A DNA stretch of 64,000 nucleotides from Sphaerulina vaccinii (lineage: Eukaryota; Ascomycota; Dothideomycetes; Mycosphaerellales; Mycosphaerellaceae). Below, piece after piece: positions 32,411 through 44,089 of this stretch. The notes beneath the pieces are model-generated. The model was given only the letters and a program-made list of their open reading frames with translations. It was not told the DNA's origin and searched no databases. Numbering within the stretch: position 1 is the stretch's first letter; each line of letters starts with the position of its first letter. The stretch is from NCBI GenBank assembly GCA_022570795.1, contig JAKUDP010000028.1, positions 1 through 64,000 of the forward strand, written 5' to 3'. A program made the position numbers and the translations under genes.

Positions 32411-34274
32411 ATGCCTACCATCGGAGTCGACAAAGAAGCCTTCTACAAGGCCATCGGCAAAGATCCAAACACGTACACCAAAGACGAGTTTGACCAGCTA
32501 TGCTTCGACTTCGGCATTGAACTGGATGAGGACACATCCGAAAGCAAGCGCCCTGTGGTGGACGGCGTCGAGGAAAGACCGCAGCTGAAGATTGAAATTC
32601 CTGCCAATCGATATGACATGCTTTGCTTCGAGGGCATTGCCCTGGCTCTGAATGTTTTCCTAGGTCGAAAGGCGATGCCAAAATTCGAACTCAGAACACC
32701 CAAGGATGGCAAACTTTTGACAGTCAACGTCTCCAAGGATACTGAAAAGGTCCGGCCATACTTCTCATGTGCAATTTTGCGTGGCATCAAATTCGACAAG
32801 GCACGCTACGACTCCTTCATTGCTCTCCAAGACAAGCTGCACCAAAATCTGGCACGACAACGCACATTGGTCTCGATCGGTACTCATGATCTCGATACCA
32901 TCGAAGGGCCGTTCTCATACGAATCGCTTCCCCCGGACGAGATCAAGTTCGCGCCCTTGAACCAAACGAAGGTCATGACTGGCCGTGAGCAGATGGAGTT
33001 CTACGAAAAGGACAAGCATCTCTCAAAATATCTGCACATCATTCGCGATAAAGAGGTATACCCAATCATCTACGACAAGAATAGGGTAGTCCTCTCGATG
33101 CCGCCTATCATCAACAGCAACCACTCGAAGATCACGCTCGACACGAAGAACGTTTTCATTGACATTACTGCTCTCGACGAGACTAAGCTGGAACTTGTCA
33201 ATCACATTCTATGTGCTATGTTCTCAGAGTACTGTACAGAGCCGTTCACCATTGAGCCTGTACAAGTCGTTTCAGAGCACAACGGGCGTACTCGCATAAC
33301 GCCTAACCTCGAACCTCGCCAAACACAAGCATCAGCCTCCTTCATCAATTCAGTATGTGGACTGACCGAGTCACGAGAGTCACTCTGTGACCTGCTCAAG
33401 AAGATGGCACTCGATGCTCGCCCTTCTGCAGACGACGAAGATAAGCTTGATGTCAACATTCCCATCACGCGCGCCGACATCCTGCACCAAGCAGATATCA
33501 TGGAGGATGCAGCAATCGCATACGGCTTCAACAACCTGCCAAAATCTTTCCCAGCTTCATCCTCGTCTGTCGCTGCAGCACTGCCTGTCAACAAGCTCGC
33601 AGACATCGTGCGACTAGAATCCGCAATGGCAGGATGGAGTGAAGTCATGCCATTGATTCTCTGCAGTCACGACGAGAACTACGCATGGCTGAATCAAAAG
33701 GATGATAACCGAGCAGTGAGACTAGAGAACCCTAAGACTGCCGAGTACCAAATCGTTCGCACATCTCTAGTTCCTGGATTACTCAAGACCATTCGAGAAA
33801 ACAAACGCCACGCCGTGCCGATGAAGATCTTCGAAGTCGCAGATGTGTGCTACAAAGCTGCGAGTTTGGAGAGACGGAGTCGCAATGAACGACACTTCGC
33901 GGCCGCTTGGTACGGTAAGACTAGTGGTTTCGAACAAGTTCACGGTCTGCTTGATCGTGTCATGCTCATGCTCAGATCGGCTTTCATCACGAGAGAAGAT
34001 GGTCTGAAGAATGAGGAATTACTGGGCTACTGGATTGAAGAAGTTGAAGGTAGGTCTTTTGTATCAATGTCGCTACACAATCGAAACTCCACTGACCATA
34101 ATCCTAGACCCGACTTATCTCACTGGCCATTCTGCAGCAATCTACTTGCGGCTTGCGGGTACCAAGGCTCAGCGCATCGGAACCTTTGGCATGCTGCACC
34201 CTAAGGTGCTCAAGAACTTCGAGCTTCCTTTCCCAACTTCAGCGCTCGAGATCAACCTGGAGGTCTTTTTGTAG
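32411..34274 (+). CDS. FRS1: cytosolic phenylalanyl-tRNA synthetase beta subunit
   Basis: Exons 32411-34049 and 34108-34274, split by a 58-nt intron (GTAGGT...CCTAG), give 601 residues, the usual length. The N-terminus MPTIGVDKEAFYKAIG and the B3/B4 and B5 regions are typical: EIPANRYDMLCFEGIALAL, then DVNIPITRADILHQADIMEDAAIAYGFNNLP. The C-terminal part resembles the catalytic fold but lacks active residues, as expected for the beta subunit, and ends FGMLHPKVLKNFELPFP...LEVFL. It forms the alpha2-beta2 enzyme that charges tRNA-Phe. The ATG at 32411 lies right at the start of the conserved N-terminus. Confidence 0.96.
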
Positions 34275-34515
34275 AGCACCAGCCCGAGGTCCCTGATGTG
34301 AGGTACCACTGTATCTCCATTTTAACGCACGCTGCGAGAGGGTTGCCCTGTAGATGAACGAGACGAGCCTCTGGTGTATGACGATCAGGACCTGCACAGG
34401 TGATCGATGGCAGCTCGCTTGGTCAAGACCTCTGACTGTGTGCGCTCAACAGCCCACAGAAACATTGCCCGTGGAGATCAGGGAGGATATGCTAGACACA
34501 TAGCAAGCATCTGCT

Positions 34516-35609
34516 TCAAAAAACGAAGGGAATCATCCTCGCCTTTCCCTGTGTATTCTCCACTCCAAATCTCTGCGCATACCATTTCTTCGTGCCATCA
34601 GCCGTGACTCCCAAATTGACTGCAACAAACACCAAAGCACAGAGAAGCGTAACATTCAGATACCGATGTGCTGGCGCCGCTACTATCGTCATGGAGAGAT
34701 AAATCAAACATTCGGCGAAGTAGTGGGGTGAGAGTGATAGGTTCCAAGCTGGATGTTCAGGAAGGCGGTATGTAGCTTTGTCATGGTCGGTCTTCTTCGA
34801 GTTCTTCAAGGAGGCGAGATAGGCATGGCAATCGTGTTGTAGTCCTGAAGCCAGAATGAATGTCAGAACGCCTAGGAAGGTCCGAAGGTTTGGGGCTGCG
34901 AAGGTGAAGTCTTGCATGGTGAAGACATGGTTGCGCAAAGCAGCTGGGTAGCAATTAGCAACGAATACCAGTATGATGCGAAGTTCACCTACGTATACCC
35001 TCGATCCAGATAGATACACTTGTGCATAGGTAGAAGAGGATCCCCAGGGCCCAATGGCCTACCCACATCTTCGCAGTGGACGGTTTCGATAGAGTAAGGC
35101 ACTCATACAGTCTTCTACTGCCTTGTGCGAATATCTAGCAACAGGAGCTTAGCTAGATTCTGAAGCAGCTGATGTTCGGACGTCTCACCATAAGCCATAA
35201 TACTTGAACCTGGTGAATGCTCATAGTGCCCTCCCGCTGTGAATGTGATCGAGATCCAGCAATGACTGTGAAAGCCGGGCCCTTGATTATCAGCTCAACG
35301 GCCCAGTAAAGCGAGCAAGCAACAGACACTCCGTAGAAAGATGTGAACCAATTGTGTGGTACACGGATGCTCGCGAGCTGGTCAAGCAGTACGTTCTCGT
35401 ATCGGCCGTGCACATACTGTCCTGTGCTTGAGGACGCAGGACTGACGGAACGTGCCCCGTAGGAGAGAAAACGGTCGCGGAAAGGAGGTATGGCAAAGAT
35501 GACCAGGACCTACCATACATCAGCCATGGTTGCTCATGGCAATATGGCTTCCTCTCACCGAAGCCGCCGCGCCCAGATATATGCCACGCAGAATGAGAGT
35601 GCCGTCCAT
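34516..35609 (-). CDS. DFG10: polyprenol reductase (SRD5A3/Dfg10 family)
   Basis: Four exons (35609-35559, 35509-35189, 35134-34999, 34943-34516) give 311 residues. Introns are GTGAGA/GGTAG, GTGAGA/GCTAG and GTATAC/CCCAG, all in frame. The C-terminal half has the steroid-reductase fold and the family's signature: SGLQHDCHAYLASLK, then YRLPEHPAWNLSLSPHYFAECLIYLS and VNLGVTADGTKKWY. Several membrane helices are apparent. The enzyme reduces polyprenol toward dolichol in the ER for protein N-glycosylation. The DUF1295 protein at 13.3 kb is a distant relative in fold. Confidence 0.88.
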
Positions 35610-36132
35610 GTTGCCAATTTGACGATCGATGGACGTCTGTAGTGAAAATAGTGATTGCTGTCAAGGTTGATTGAAGGACTAACTACTCAGAGTGGGCTGC
35701 AAGTGCCTATATATACAAGGAGAGACTCAGGTCAGGTAACTGTGAGTGTGCACAGACGCACTTTCACTAGTCTGTATCTGTGCTGTACTACTGTCCTGTG
35801 TTACTGCTCCAGCCGCGGACTCCGGCAGGTCTTAGCAGCAAAATCCGAGTCTGATGTCGTGTGAATCTAGAAAGAGAACCGTTGGTGTAAGTGAATGCAT
35901 GGAACGGGCCCAGCTCCGCAGCTTCACGCTAGTATGACGATCACCCTCGAGATCTTTTGGACGCGAACGTCCTTGGATTCACATTCCTCATCCTCGACTT
36001 ACTTTCTCTCTTCGCTGTCTGCAGCTCCCACGATCTCCTTGACCTCATCGCCTCTGCGTACCTTACTTCCACCAGATCCTCCATTTATCACCAACACCGC
36101 CGACCTCCCCATTGCAATGCTCCACCGCCGCC
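35610..36132. other. bidirectional promoter region between DFG10 and SPP1
   Basis: Divergent spacing of 523 bp. The right end is C-rich and pyrimidine-biased (35985-36110), as in many fungal promoters just before the start. No gene. Confidence 0.45.
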
Positions 36133-36140
36133 ATGGCTAG
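36117..36140 (+). promoter_or_regulatory. short upstream ORF overlapping the SPP1 start codon
   Basis: ATG at 36117 opens a seven-codon frame (MLHRRHG) ending TAG at 36138-36140. It overlaps the main ATG (36133) in another frame. The main ATG has an almost ideal context, GCCGCCATGG, while the upstream one is GCAATGC. Leaky scanning could tune translation, provided the transcript begins upstream of 36117. Confidence 0.5.
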
Positions 36141-38109
36141 TGTATCGTCTCTGCTCAACCCGTCCGAAGGCGACGGACCGCAGTCTTCACCACCCTCAGC
36201 GCCACTCCCACCGACTCAGCCGGCGCAGAACGAGACCACCGAGGCAGCACAAGCGCTCGCCAGTCTTTCCACCAGTCCAGGTCCAGCGTCCGCTCAATGG
36301 CAGGACAGCAGCATGCCTTTGGAGCGACGCGCTAGCGGATACGAGCTCCCTCCACCGACAGTCACTTCTCGCTCGCCTGAGCAACGTTGGCCTTCTGCTG
36401 TCCAGTCACCGCAGCCGTCGAACATCACTCTGCCTCCAATTCACGATCTTCCATCTGCCACTTCCCAAGCAGCCGCAGTCCAGCTGTCAGGAGCAACATC
36501 ACCAGAAGCGAGCGCCCGTCGAACGTCCATAATGGAGGACCATATCCTCAAGTCAGTGGCTTTGTTGAAGACGGAGCACAGTCAACGCGCTCAGTCGCCG
36601 CTGCGCGAGTCTTCCGTGCCAGTTCCTTCTACGGAGGACCCAACCAAGGATGAACTGCCAGTGCCATCGAAGAAGAGGCCCGCGCCTGCAAAGACCAAGA
36701 AAGGCACAGCAGCTACTGTCAAGAAAGAGAAGGCTCCGCCGGCCAAGAAACGGAAGGTGGACACCAAGAGAGCTGATACACCTTCTTCTCGAGCCTCAAA
36801 AGCACCCACTGTCAAAGGCACGAGCACCAAGGGAACGCCTCTCAACTCGTCCCCTGCGCCATCTATGCGATCGTACTCGGCGGAACCACAGGACGAGCAG
36901 GACGAGGATGACGAAGAGGAGGATGATGAGGGCAGAAGCCAGGATGGAGATCTCTATTGTCTCTGCCGCAGGCCAGACACTGGCACTTTCATGATAGGCT
37001 GTGACGGCAAATGCGACGACTGGTTCCACGGCAAATGTGTGAACATAGCAGAGCGCGATAAGAACCTGATCGACAAGTACATATGCCCCGCCTGTACCAC
37101 GGCTGGCGTAGGCCAGACGACATGGAAGAGAATGTGCCGCCGTGATGGTTGTAGGCAGCCAGCAAAGACCAGCAAGAGCAAGACAGGAGGGCATATCAGC
37201 AAGTACTGTTCTGATGACTGTGGAGTGCTCTATTTCAACGAGATGCTTGCATCTTCGCGAGGAGAGGACGGTGCTAGTCGTCGAGGAGCAAGGAACAAGG
37301 GCAGCCTGGACTTCTCGGACAAGCAAGATAACGATATCGGGGCTAGAGGTGGAGCTCTTGCTGTGGGCGAAATCAAAGCTCTTCTGAATGTCTCGCAGAC
37401 GGCTGAAGAGTTCCGCAAGCTTGGTGATGGTGTACTCAGCCCGCCTGCGACGCCAGACGGGACTGACGACAAGACTGAACCTGAATACACCGATGCTGAA
37501 TTGCATGAGCTCGAGAAGATTGACGAGGAGAAGGAGGAGTTGCGACAGCGTCACGCTTTGTTCAAAGACAAAATGAAGTTCGTCAACTTGGCCAAGCAGG
37601 CTGCCAGCCGTGTGGCGGCAGAAAAGGAATTGAAGCCAAAGGAGTATTGCGGGTATGACCCTCGACTTGAGTGGTCTGAAGATCGATTCCTGGCGTGGCG
37701 AAACAGTACGGCGGGCCGGCAGGCGTTTGAGTCCGATACGCTAGCCACGGAGAAGAATGGCACCGCAGACGACAGCGCGGACGATGATGAGCCAGTGCCG
37801 GACATTTGCAATCGTAAGAAGTGCGCGCGGCATCTGGATTGGGCCAAGCTAGCCGTAGACGACCTGCGCCACGAGATGGCTGACAATGGTGATCGCATGA
37901 GAATCATCGAACGGGATGTGACTGAGATGAAGGAACGAGCGGTACTTCGCACCAAGACTGCAGCCCTGGGCAATGGTGGTTCTGTGGAGATGCATGGACA
38001 GAATTCTGAAGCAGCCATGGTTAAGAGCGGCGAGGAAGCGACAGAGATGGAGGTCGACGTGATCCCAACTGTGGAAGCCCCTGATGCGATGGTTGCCGAC
38101 GCTGTCTGA
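36133..38109 (+). CDS. SPP1: COMPASS complex PHD-finger subunit Spp1
   Basis: Intronless, 658 residues from ATG 36133. The first 270 residues are Ser/Pro-rich, with Lys-rich nuclear-signal-like runs (PAKKRKVDTKR) and an acidic block (DEDDEEEDDEG). A PHD finger follows at about 273-325: DLYCLCRRPDTGTFMIGCD, CDDWFHGKCV and YICPACT. Next comes a second cysteine motif (MCRRDGCRQPA...YCSDDCG) as in Spp1/CXXC1, then a coiled coil. Spp1 reads H3K4 methylation and supports Set1-dependent H3K4 trimethylation. The C-terminal region also has a CNRKKCARHLDW element, probably zinc-binding. Confidence 0.9.
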   Translation: MASVSSLLNPSEGDGPQSSPPSAPLPPTQPAQNETTEAAQALASLSTSPGPASAQWQDSSMPLERRASGYELPPPTVTSRSPEQRWPSAVQSPQPSNITLPPIHDLPSATSQAAAVQLSGATSPEASARRTSIMEDHILKSVALLKTEHSQRAQSPLRESSVPVPSTEDPTKDELPVPSKKRPAPAKTKKGTAATVKKEKAPPAKKRKVDTKRADTPSSRASKAPTVKGTSTKGTPLNSSPAPSMRSYSAEPQDEQDEDDEEEDDEGRSQDGDLYCLCRRPDTGTFMIGCDGKCDDWFHGKCVNIAERDKNLIDKYICPACTTAGVGQTTWKRMCRRDGCRQPAKTSKSKTGGHISKYCSDDCGVLYFNEMLASSRGEDGASRRGARNKGSLDFSDKQDNDIGARGGALAVGEIKALLNVSQTAEEFRKLGDGVLSPPATPDGTDDKTEPEYTDAELHELEKIDEEKEELRQRHALFKDKMKFVNLAKQAASRVAAEKELKPKEYCGYDPRLEWSEDRFLAWRNSTAGRQAFESDTLATEKNGTADDSADDDEPVPDICNRKKCARHLDWAKLAVDDLRHEMADNGDRMRIIERDVTEMKERAVLRTKTAALGNGGSVEMHGQNSEAAMVKSGEEATEMEVDVIPTVEAPDAMVADAV

Positions 38110-38348
38110 ACTACCAACGCTCGCGCATTCTCGACGAGGCAGCAGGTCAGCTTGGTCAACCCTCGATATATCATTACCCATCACGGCATCGCATATACCA
38201 TAATTGCAGCTGTCGCTCCTGGCTCGTACTACTCAGTGGTTCTGCGAAACAGCCGCACACGATACGAGAAGACCTCGCGTTACGTACGACACGAAGAATA
38301 TGACTCAAAAGCATGTAGCTGTAATGTATACATCTATTTGTACAATTC

Positions 38349-40388
38349 TCACTTCAGCTTCAAGTGATATGTCTCAAGTTGCTCCTTGGTCATCCTCGAC
38401 GGGCTTTTGACAAGCATATCTTCTCCCTTCCCACTCTTCGGAAACGCAATCACATCACGTACTGACTCTTTCCCTAGCATGACCGCAATCAATCTATCGA
38501 ATCCCAATGCCATGCCTGCATGAGGAGGACATCCAGCACGCAGAACTTCGATCAAATGCGTAAAATCTTTCATACGTTCGTCGCTCATTTTGAGAACTTC
38601 TCGCATGACATATTCTTGCATTTCTGAATTGTGAATTCTTCGACTTCCTCCACCGAGTTCTACTCCGTTGACGACTAGATCATAGTGGTCTGCTACCACT
38701 TTGAGAGGCTCTGTCACGAGTAAATCCACATCCTCTGGTGTCTTTGGTGCTGTGAAAGGATGGTGCGTGGCAGTTATTCCTGCTGAGCCACCTTGACCTG
38801 GTTCGTTCTCTACGATTGGCGAGAAGAGAGGGAAATCAGTGATCCAAGTAAATGCGAAGCCCGATGGTGCTGGGGTGTAGGAGTGTTTTACTGCTGCTTT
38901 GTGGAGGGCTAGACGAAGGTTGCCGAGTGGAGTTGAGCCGCCTGAGAAAGGTGCGTCGCGTCGAGCTTGGATGATTACCATGTCGCCGTCTTCGAGAGAG
39001 AGGGTTTCTTCGAGTTGCTCGGCGGCTTCGAAGCCGAAGGGGTGAAGTCCGAGGAGTGGTTTTCGAGAGTCTACAATGAAGATGCCAGGCTGGCCTTCGG
39101 GGTTTTGAACGAAAGGCTGGGCTTCTGGTAAGTCCATGAAGGTGTTGACGAACTTGCGGGTTTGTTGTGGAGTGTCTGAGATTGGAATCTTCATAACCTC
39201 CACGATTGGGAAGTCTAGTGGGCCGATCTTTTGTAGCAGGTCCACAGGCAACATGTATTCTATCCTCCGAATTTCTGATCCGAGTCGAAGATCTGGCTTG
39301 TCTGAACCATATCGCGACATTGCATCGTGGTAGGTCATCTGAGCGAAGGTTTCCGGCAGCACATTGTCTAGCAGATCTGACCACAATGACTTCGTAACAG
39401 CTTCTATCACAGCCATCACGTCCTTCCCTGTTGCGAACGCCATCTCGAGGTCAACCTGCGTGAATTCTGGTTGTCTGTCGGCTCGAAGGTCTTCGTCTCT
39501 GAAGCATTTCGCAATTTGCATGTATCGAGGAAAACCGCTAGCCATCAGGATCTGCTTGTACTGTTGTGGGCTTTGTGGCAAAGCATATGCCATGCCCGGG
39601 TTCCGTGTGGGTACGAGGAACTCTCGTGCTCCCTCTGGGGTCGATTTAAAGAGTAGCGGAGTTTCAATCTCGCAGAAGCCATGTTTGTCGCAGAGCACGT
39701 CTCTGATCGTACGAGCTGCTTTACTGCGGAAGACTAGCGCGTTGCGAAGTTCGTGATCATTGCGAAGCTGCAGATGGCGTTGTTCTGCTAGAAACACTGT
39801 CTCTTCGCTGAGTATGATATCCTTGGGAAAGGCGTTGAGTGGCGTCACTTTCTCAACTTTTATTTCGGCACCAGTGATCAGCGTCTTTGTCCTGCCTGGC
39901 GTAGTTGTAGCACGAGGAGCTTTGCGAGACTTCACGGTACCGGTAATGGCAACAGGAGTGTGCTCTGCGAGTTGTCGAAGCTGATGATGAGCTGTATCGC
40001 TTCCTTCCTCTCCTTCTGTAGGCGTCGAAACTAATTGTATCGAAGAGCTTAAGTGCATATCATGGAGCTCAGCAAAGGTGAGCGTCTTCGACGCATCTCT
40101 GCGAGCACCAAGGTAGCCGTGTAGAACGACTTCGGTGTCCAGTAATGAGTTGCACTCCCGTAGAAGTTGACCAAACGAACGGCTTGCTGAAGGGGAGTCC
40201 AAAGTCTTCTTGAAGTTTTGCAGGGCAGGAGTTATTTTCGAAGATGCATCTGGAGCATTGGCAGAGCTCTGTCTGGTTCCAATAGTCGATGATAATCGAG
40301 GCTGCCATCTAGGCCTCGGAGTCCACGATGAGTGGCATCTCGACGCTGCGCGAGCAGACGCTAGAGCACGACGCCAGTGCGATAGCAT
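38349..40388 (-). CDS. MSD1: mitochondrial aspartyl-tRNA synthetase
   Basis: A single exon of 679 residues from ATG 40388. An Arg/Ser-rich N-terminus suggests mitochondrial import. An OB-fold anticodon domain precedes the class II core. Motif 2 includes CFRDEDLRADRQPEFTQVD and motif 3 GMALGFDRLIAVMLG. The bacterial-type GAD insertion appears to be replaced by the segment containing PIVEVMKIPISDTPQQTRKF. It charges mitochondrial tRNA-Asp. It converges with SPP1, with 239 bp between the stop codons. Confidence 0.95.
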   Translation of the reverse strand: MLSHWRRALASARAASRCHSSWTPRPRWQPRLSSTIGTRQSSANAPDASSKITPALQNFKKTLDSPSASRSFGQLLRECNSLLDTEVVLHGYLGARRDASKTLTFAELHDMHLSSSIQLVSTPTEGEEGSDTAHHQLRQLAEHTPVAITGTVKSRKAPRATTTPGRTKTLITGAEIKVEKVTPLNAFPKDIILSEETVFLAEQRHLQLRNDHELRNALVFRSKAARTIRDVLCDKHGFCEIETPLLFKSTPEGAREFLVPTRNPGMAYALPQSPQQYKQILMASGFPRYMQIAKCFRDEDLRADRQPEFTQVDLEMAFATGKDVMAVIEAVTKSLWSDLLDNVLPETFAQMTYHDAMSRYGSDKPDLRLGSEIRRIEYMLPVDLLQKIGPLDFPIVEVMKIPISDTPQQTRKFVNTFMDLPEAQPFVQNPEGQPGIFIVDSRKPLLGLHPFGFEAAEQLEETLSLEDGDMVIIQARRDAPFSGGSTPLGNLRLALHKAAVKHSYTPAPSGFAFTWITDFPLFSPIVENEPGQGGSAGITATHHPFTAPKTPEDVDLLVTEPLKVVADHYDLVVNGVELGGGSRRIHNSEMQEYVMREVLKMSDERMKDFTHLIEVLRAGCPPHAGMALGFDRLIAVMLGKESVRDVIAFPKSGKGEDMLVKSPSRMTKEQLETYHLKLK

Positions 40389-41486
40389 CAATCTTAGAAA
40401 GTGGTTGATGCAGACTTACATGATGGTATGAGTGTGTTCAGAACTTAAGTCTTGGAGTCGAAGTATATGCCAAGAACGCTAGTCGGGATACTCCCGATCG
40501 GCTGATCGCACCACTGTATATTCTCTGGCAGACTTTGCAACCTTTCTCTTCTCTTCTTCAATGAGACCTCCTAGTCAAAAACACGTATGTATTGTGCCGG
40601 CGCACTCCTTCAGCCGCGGCGCTCAAGCTGATGAATTTCCAGATGATGAAAGCCTAGCGTGTACCAGATGAGCTGACTTGCAGTCCTGTCTTCCAAGCTC
40701 TCCCTTTACCGGGCTCAAGGGCGCGGTCGGCTGCTGCAAGTAGCATGATATCTGCGTTCGGCACACACTCCTTGTTAATCAACGGACGCGAAGACGGCAT
40801 CTCTGACCCCATTTGCCTAGGAGGCTCTCTTTCGAAGTTTAGAAGATATATCACAAGAATGCAAACCAAGTTTGCCAATTTTCACTTTCGTCTCTTTCCA
40901 CAAGACACCGCAAACTTATATGGTGGAGCAAGTACATATTTTGCTACGCCCAACGTTGTTGCGGCAGATCAAACTAAACTATCTTACCAACAGGTTGATG
41001 TCGCCTCTCCGTGCTCCATCGACTGTATAGTAATGATAACAATACAAAGCACTCTGCACACTTGTAATGTGCACAAATCCGCCTTTCTGTAATCATGATT
41101 GCAGTCATTTTGCTTCCAAGGCCTCATAAAAGGTGCCCTGAGCGTTTCGCATCTCATCTTCCGATGTCGAGCGACGTACGTGAGGTTCAGCATGGTCGTG
41201 AAGTGGCTGTTAATGATAGGCGCGCCGGCTATTGGGTCAGGGTCTCGCAGCTCTTCTCGTCTCCGGCTACATCTGCCGCACCCAGCCCTCTGGCTTCTAT
41301 CCTTGCTCCCCGAGGTCACCCCCGGTCATCAAACCGAGTGGCCTGTTTCGGCAGCGTCAGACAGACGGCGATGATGAGAAGCGCTATTATGATAATAAAC
41401 TGAGGTAGGAACTCAGCATCTTCTTACAGTATTGTACATACTGGAATTTGGTCACCTTCTGATTGAACAGCAAAGTCAATACCGAC
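40389..41486. other. divergent intergenic region, MSD1 and FAT1 promoters
   Basis: 1.1 kb with only short frames. I see no tRNA, repeat or conserved protein fragment. Confidence 0.45.
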
Positions 41487-43621
41487 ATGGCCCTTGGTAG
41501 GCAGAAGCCACTCCTCGAGATTCTATGAGCTGTGCTGATGACATTTGCAGCGACGACAGCAGCTATCGCAGGCGCGAGTGCAGCAGCAGCATGGATTGAT
41601 GCCAAATACCACATCTCAAAAGATGTGGGCAACATGCGAGAGCGAAGCAAGATGGCGGCATACGCGCAGCGGCTCGCCAGCCAAAACAAGCGCTCGCTGT
41701 ACTACGTTTTCGAAGAACAGGCAATGCTTCGAAAGGACGCGCCTTGCCTTTGGTATAGACCTGATCCGGTCGTGGCACCTGTATCTCACAGCTGGACACA
41801 TACCTACGACAGCGTGAACCGTTTCGCTCAATTCCTGCTTGACAATGAGGTCTCTCCAGGCGACTTTGTCGCCACGTATCTCATGAATTCGCCTGACTTC
41901 ATACACACTCTGCTGGGCACATGGGCTGTTGGTGCTTCACCGGCGCTCATAAACTACAACCTCACTGGAAATGGACTCGTACACTGCCTGAAGGTGGCCA
42001 CCAGCAAGATTCTGATCGTAGATGAGGACGAGGCATGTCAGCAGCGCATAGAGCTAGTCCGACCGAAGCTGGATGAACTGGGTATTCGTGTCGTTGTACT
42101 AAACGCAGAGACCAAGAAGATAATACATTCGAAGGAGGCAACGAGACCGAACGACACATATAGAGATCACGTCACCGCCATGTCTCCTTTATTCCTATTC
42201 TACACATCTGGCACAACAGGTTAGTACATCTTCTATTGATCTTTCCATGACGCGCGCAAGTTGTGCACCGATGTTAATGAAATGTAGGACTGCCCAAGGC
42301 TTGTGCATTTCCAGCTGGTCCAGCTCTCTCACTCGGACTTCCACGACTTCGATCAACGACACTAAAACCAGGCGACGTGTGGTACGATTGTATGCCGTTC
42401 TATCACGGTAAGCATATGCACGACGCCCGGTATAGAACACGTGGGAGAGACACTAAACTTTGCTTCAGGCACGGGTGGCACCACAGCAATCTGCTGTATG
42501 ATCAGCGGTCTGACTCTTGCCATCGGGCGTAAGTTCAGCGTACGCAATTTCTGGAAAGATGTACACGACTCCTCCGCACACGCTTTCGTGTATGTTGGCG
42601 AGACTGTGCGATATCTGCTGGCAGCTCCACCCTCTCCCTTGGACAAGGATCACTGTCTGAAAGCCATGTATGGCAACGGCATGCGGGCAGACATATGGCC
42701 GCAGTTCACAAAGCGCTTCAACATTCCGGTCGTCAACGAGTTCTTTAACAGTTCAGAAGGCATGTTTTCGCTGCTCAATGTCTGTCGAGGTGACTTCCAT
42801 GTTGGTCATGTTGGCCACCACGGCGCGCTAGATCGCCGCAGATTCCACAATGTGTATGTGCCAGTCCAAATAGATCACGAGACGGGCGACATCTGGCGGG
42901 ATCCCAAGACCGGGTTTGCAAAACGCAACAAATATGAGGAAGGTGGCGAGATCCTTGTGGCTCTGCAAAATGAGAACCAATTCTCATATTGGAGAAACCC
43001 TGAGGCTACGAAGAAGAAACTCGAGCGTGATGTGTTCAGAAAAGGTGACGTGTATTACCGCACTGGCGATGCACTCAGGCGAGATGCTGATGGCAGATGG
43101 TACTTTCGTGAGTGTGCCCTATACTTTCCCTATGTATGAGAATGCTGACTCTGCTTGATACCCAAGTCGATCGACTTGGTGACACCTTCAGATGGAAGTC
43201 AGAGAACGTCAGCACAGCAGAGGTAGCCGAAGTTCTAGGCCGATTCGGTTCCATCGTCGAGATCAACGTCTACGGCGTAGAACTACCAAACCACGATGGC
43301 CGGGCTGGCTGTGCAGCAATATACATCTCGCCAGAACTGCGAACCAGCTTCGATTACACTGGACTGCTTCGCCACGCGAGACAAGGCCTTCCTCGATATG
43401 CCGTACCTCTTTTCATACGACTAATAGAGACACCTGCCTTGATGCATAACGGAAAGCAATCCAAAGTGGCGCCTCGAGGAGAAGGAGTCGATCCCGACAA
43501 AATCGCCGCAGGAGACGCTGCCAAAGATACCATCCTGTGGATTAAGCCTGGAACCGAGACGTATTCGCCATTCACACGTAGCGACTGGAACAATCTGACT
43601 TTGGGGAAGGTGCGATTGTGA
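41487..43621 (+). CDS. FAT1: very-long-chain acyl-CoA synthetase / fatty acid transporter Fat1
   Basis: Five exons (41487-41496, 41551-42219, 42288-42407, 42469-43107, 43167-43621) give 630 residues. The first coding exon is only 10 nt (ATGGCCCTTG) and joins by a 54-nt GTAGGC...TTTGCAG intron to give MALATTAAIAG. An alternative is ATG 41538 without that intron. The AMP-binding signature is FYTSGTTGLPKA, split by an intron after the second glycine codon's first base; the later YRTGDALRRDADGRWYF and DRLGDTFRWKSENVST motifs are typical of FATP/Fat1. It activates very-long-chain fatty acids at the ER, lipid droplet or peroxisome. The end VRL only weakly resembles a PTS1. Confidence 0.92.
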
Positions 43622-44089
43622 TGAGAAGGAAGCGTGCATAGCGCTAGAACTTTGGCTTTGATCTCCAATACTTCTGCTGCAGGTCATCTAAACTGGAGCT
43701 AGCACTAGCCAAAGTTGTCAACGAAATGGAAAGCCAGCCACTGCTGTCCTTATCTGCTCCACGAGGGCTGATTAGCCGCAGGAACCTCAAACTTAACATG
43801 GGTCATTATAAGTGCTTTTTGTTACTGGTGGCGAAGCAACGGATTGGTTCACATGTTGAATGGTAGAACAGTGCGATAAATGATTAAAATATGGCGAAGA
43901 TCAATCTGAGAATGAACTCAAGCTGATGAGTTTTGTGTGTATTATGTCCATAGTAGTCTATTGTGGATAGTCCGATTGCTATCTCTTCTCATAATCTTCG
44001 TAACTCTTACACACAGGATATCCCGTCAGATGTCAATACGCCCCAGCTCCGTCCCATGCATCAAAAGTCCAACATCAAGAATGGTATAT
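43622..44089. other. intergenic, convergent 3' ends of FAT1 and the GH16 gene
   Basis: 468 bp, somewhat AT-richer than its surroundings, with no gene recognised. Confidence 0.45.

Noticed and set aside
36796..37554. A 252-codon frame on the minus strand under SPP1
   Set aside because: It is antisense to the PHD-finger coding region and reflects its codon pattern; no family features.
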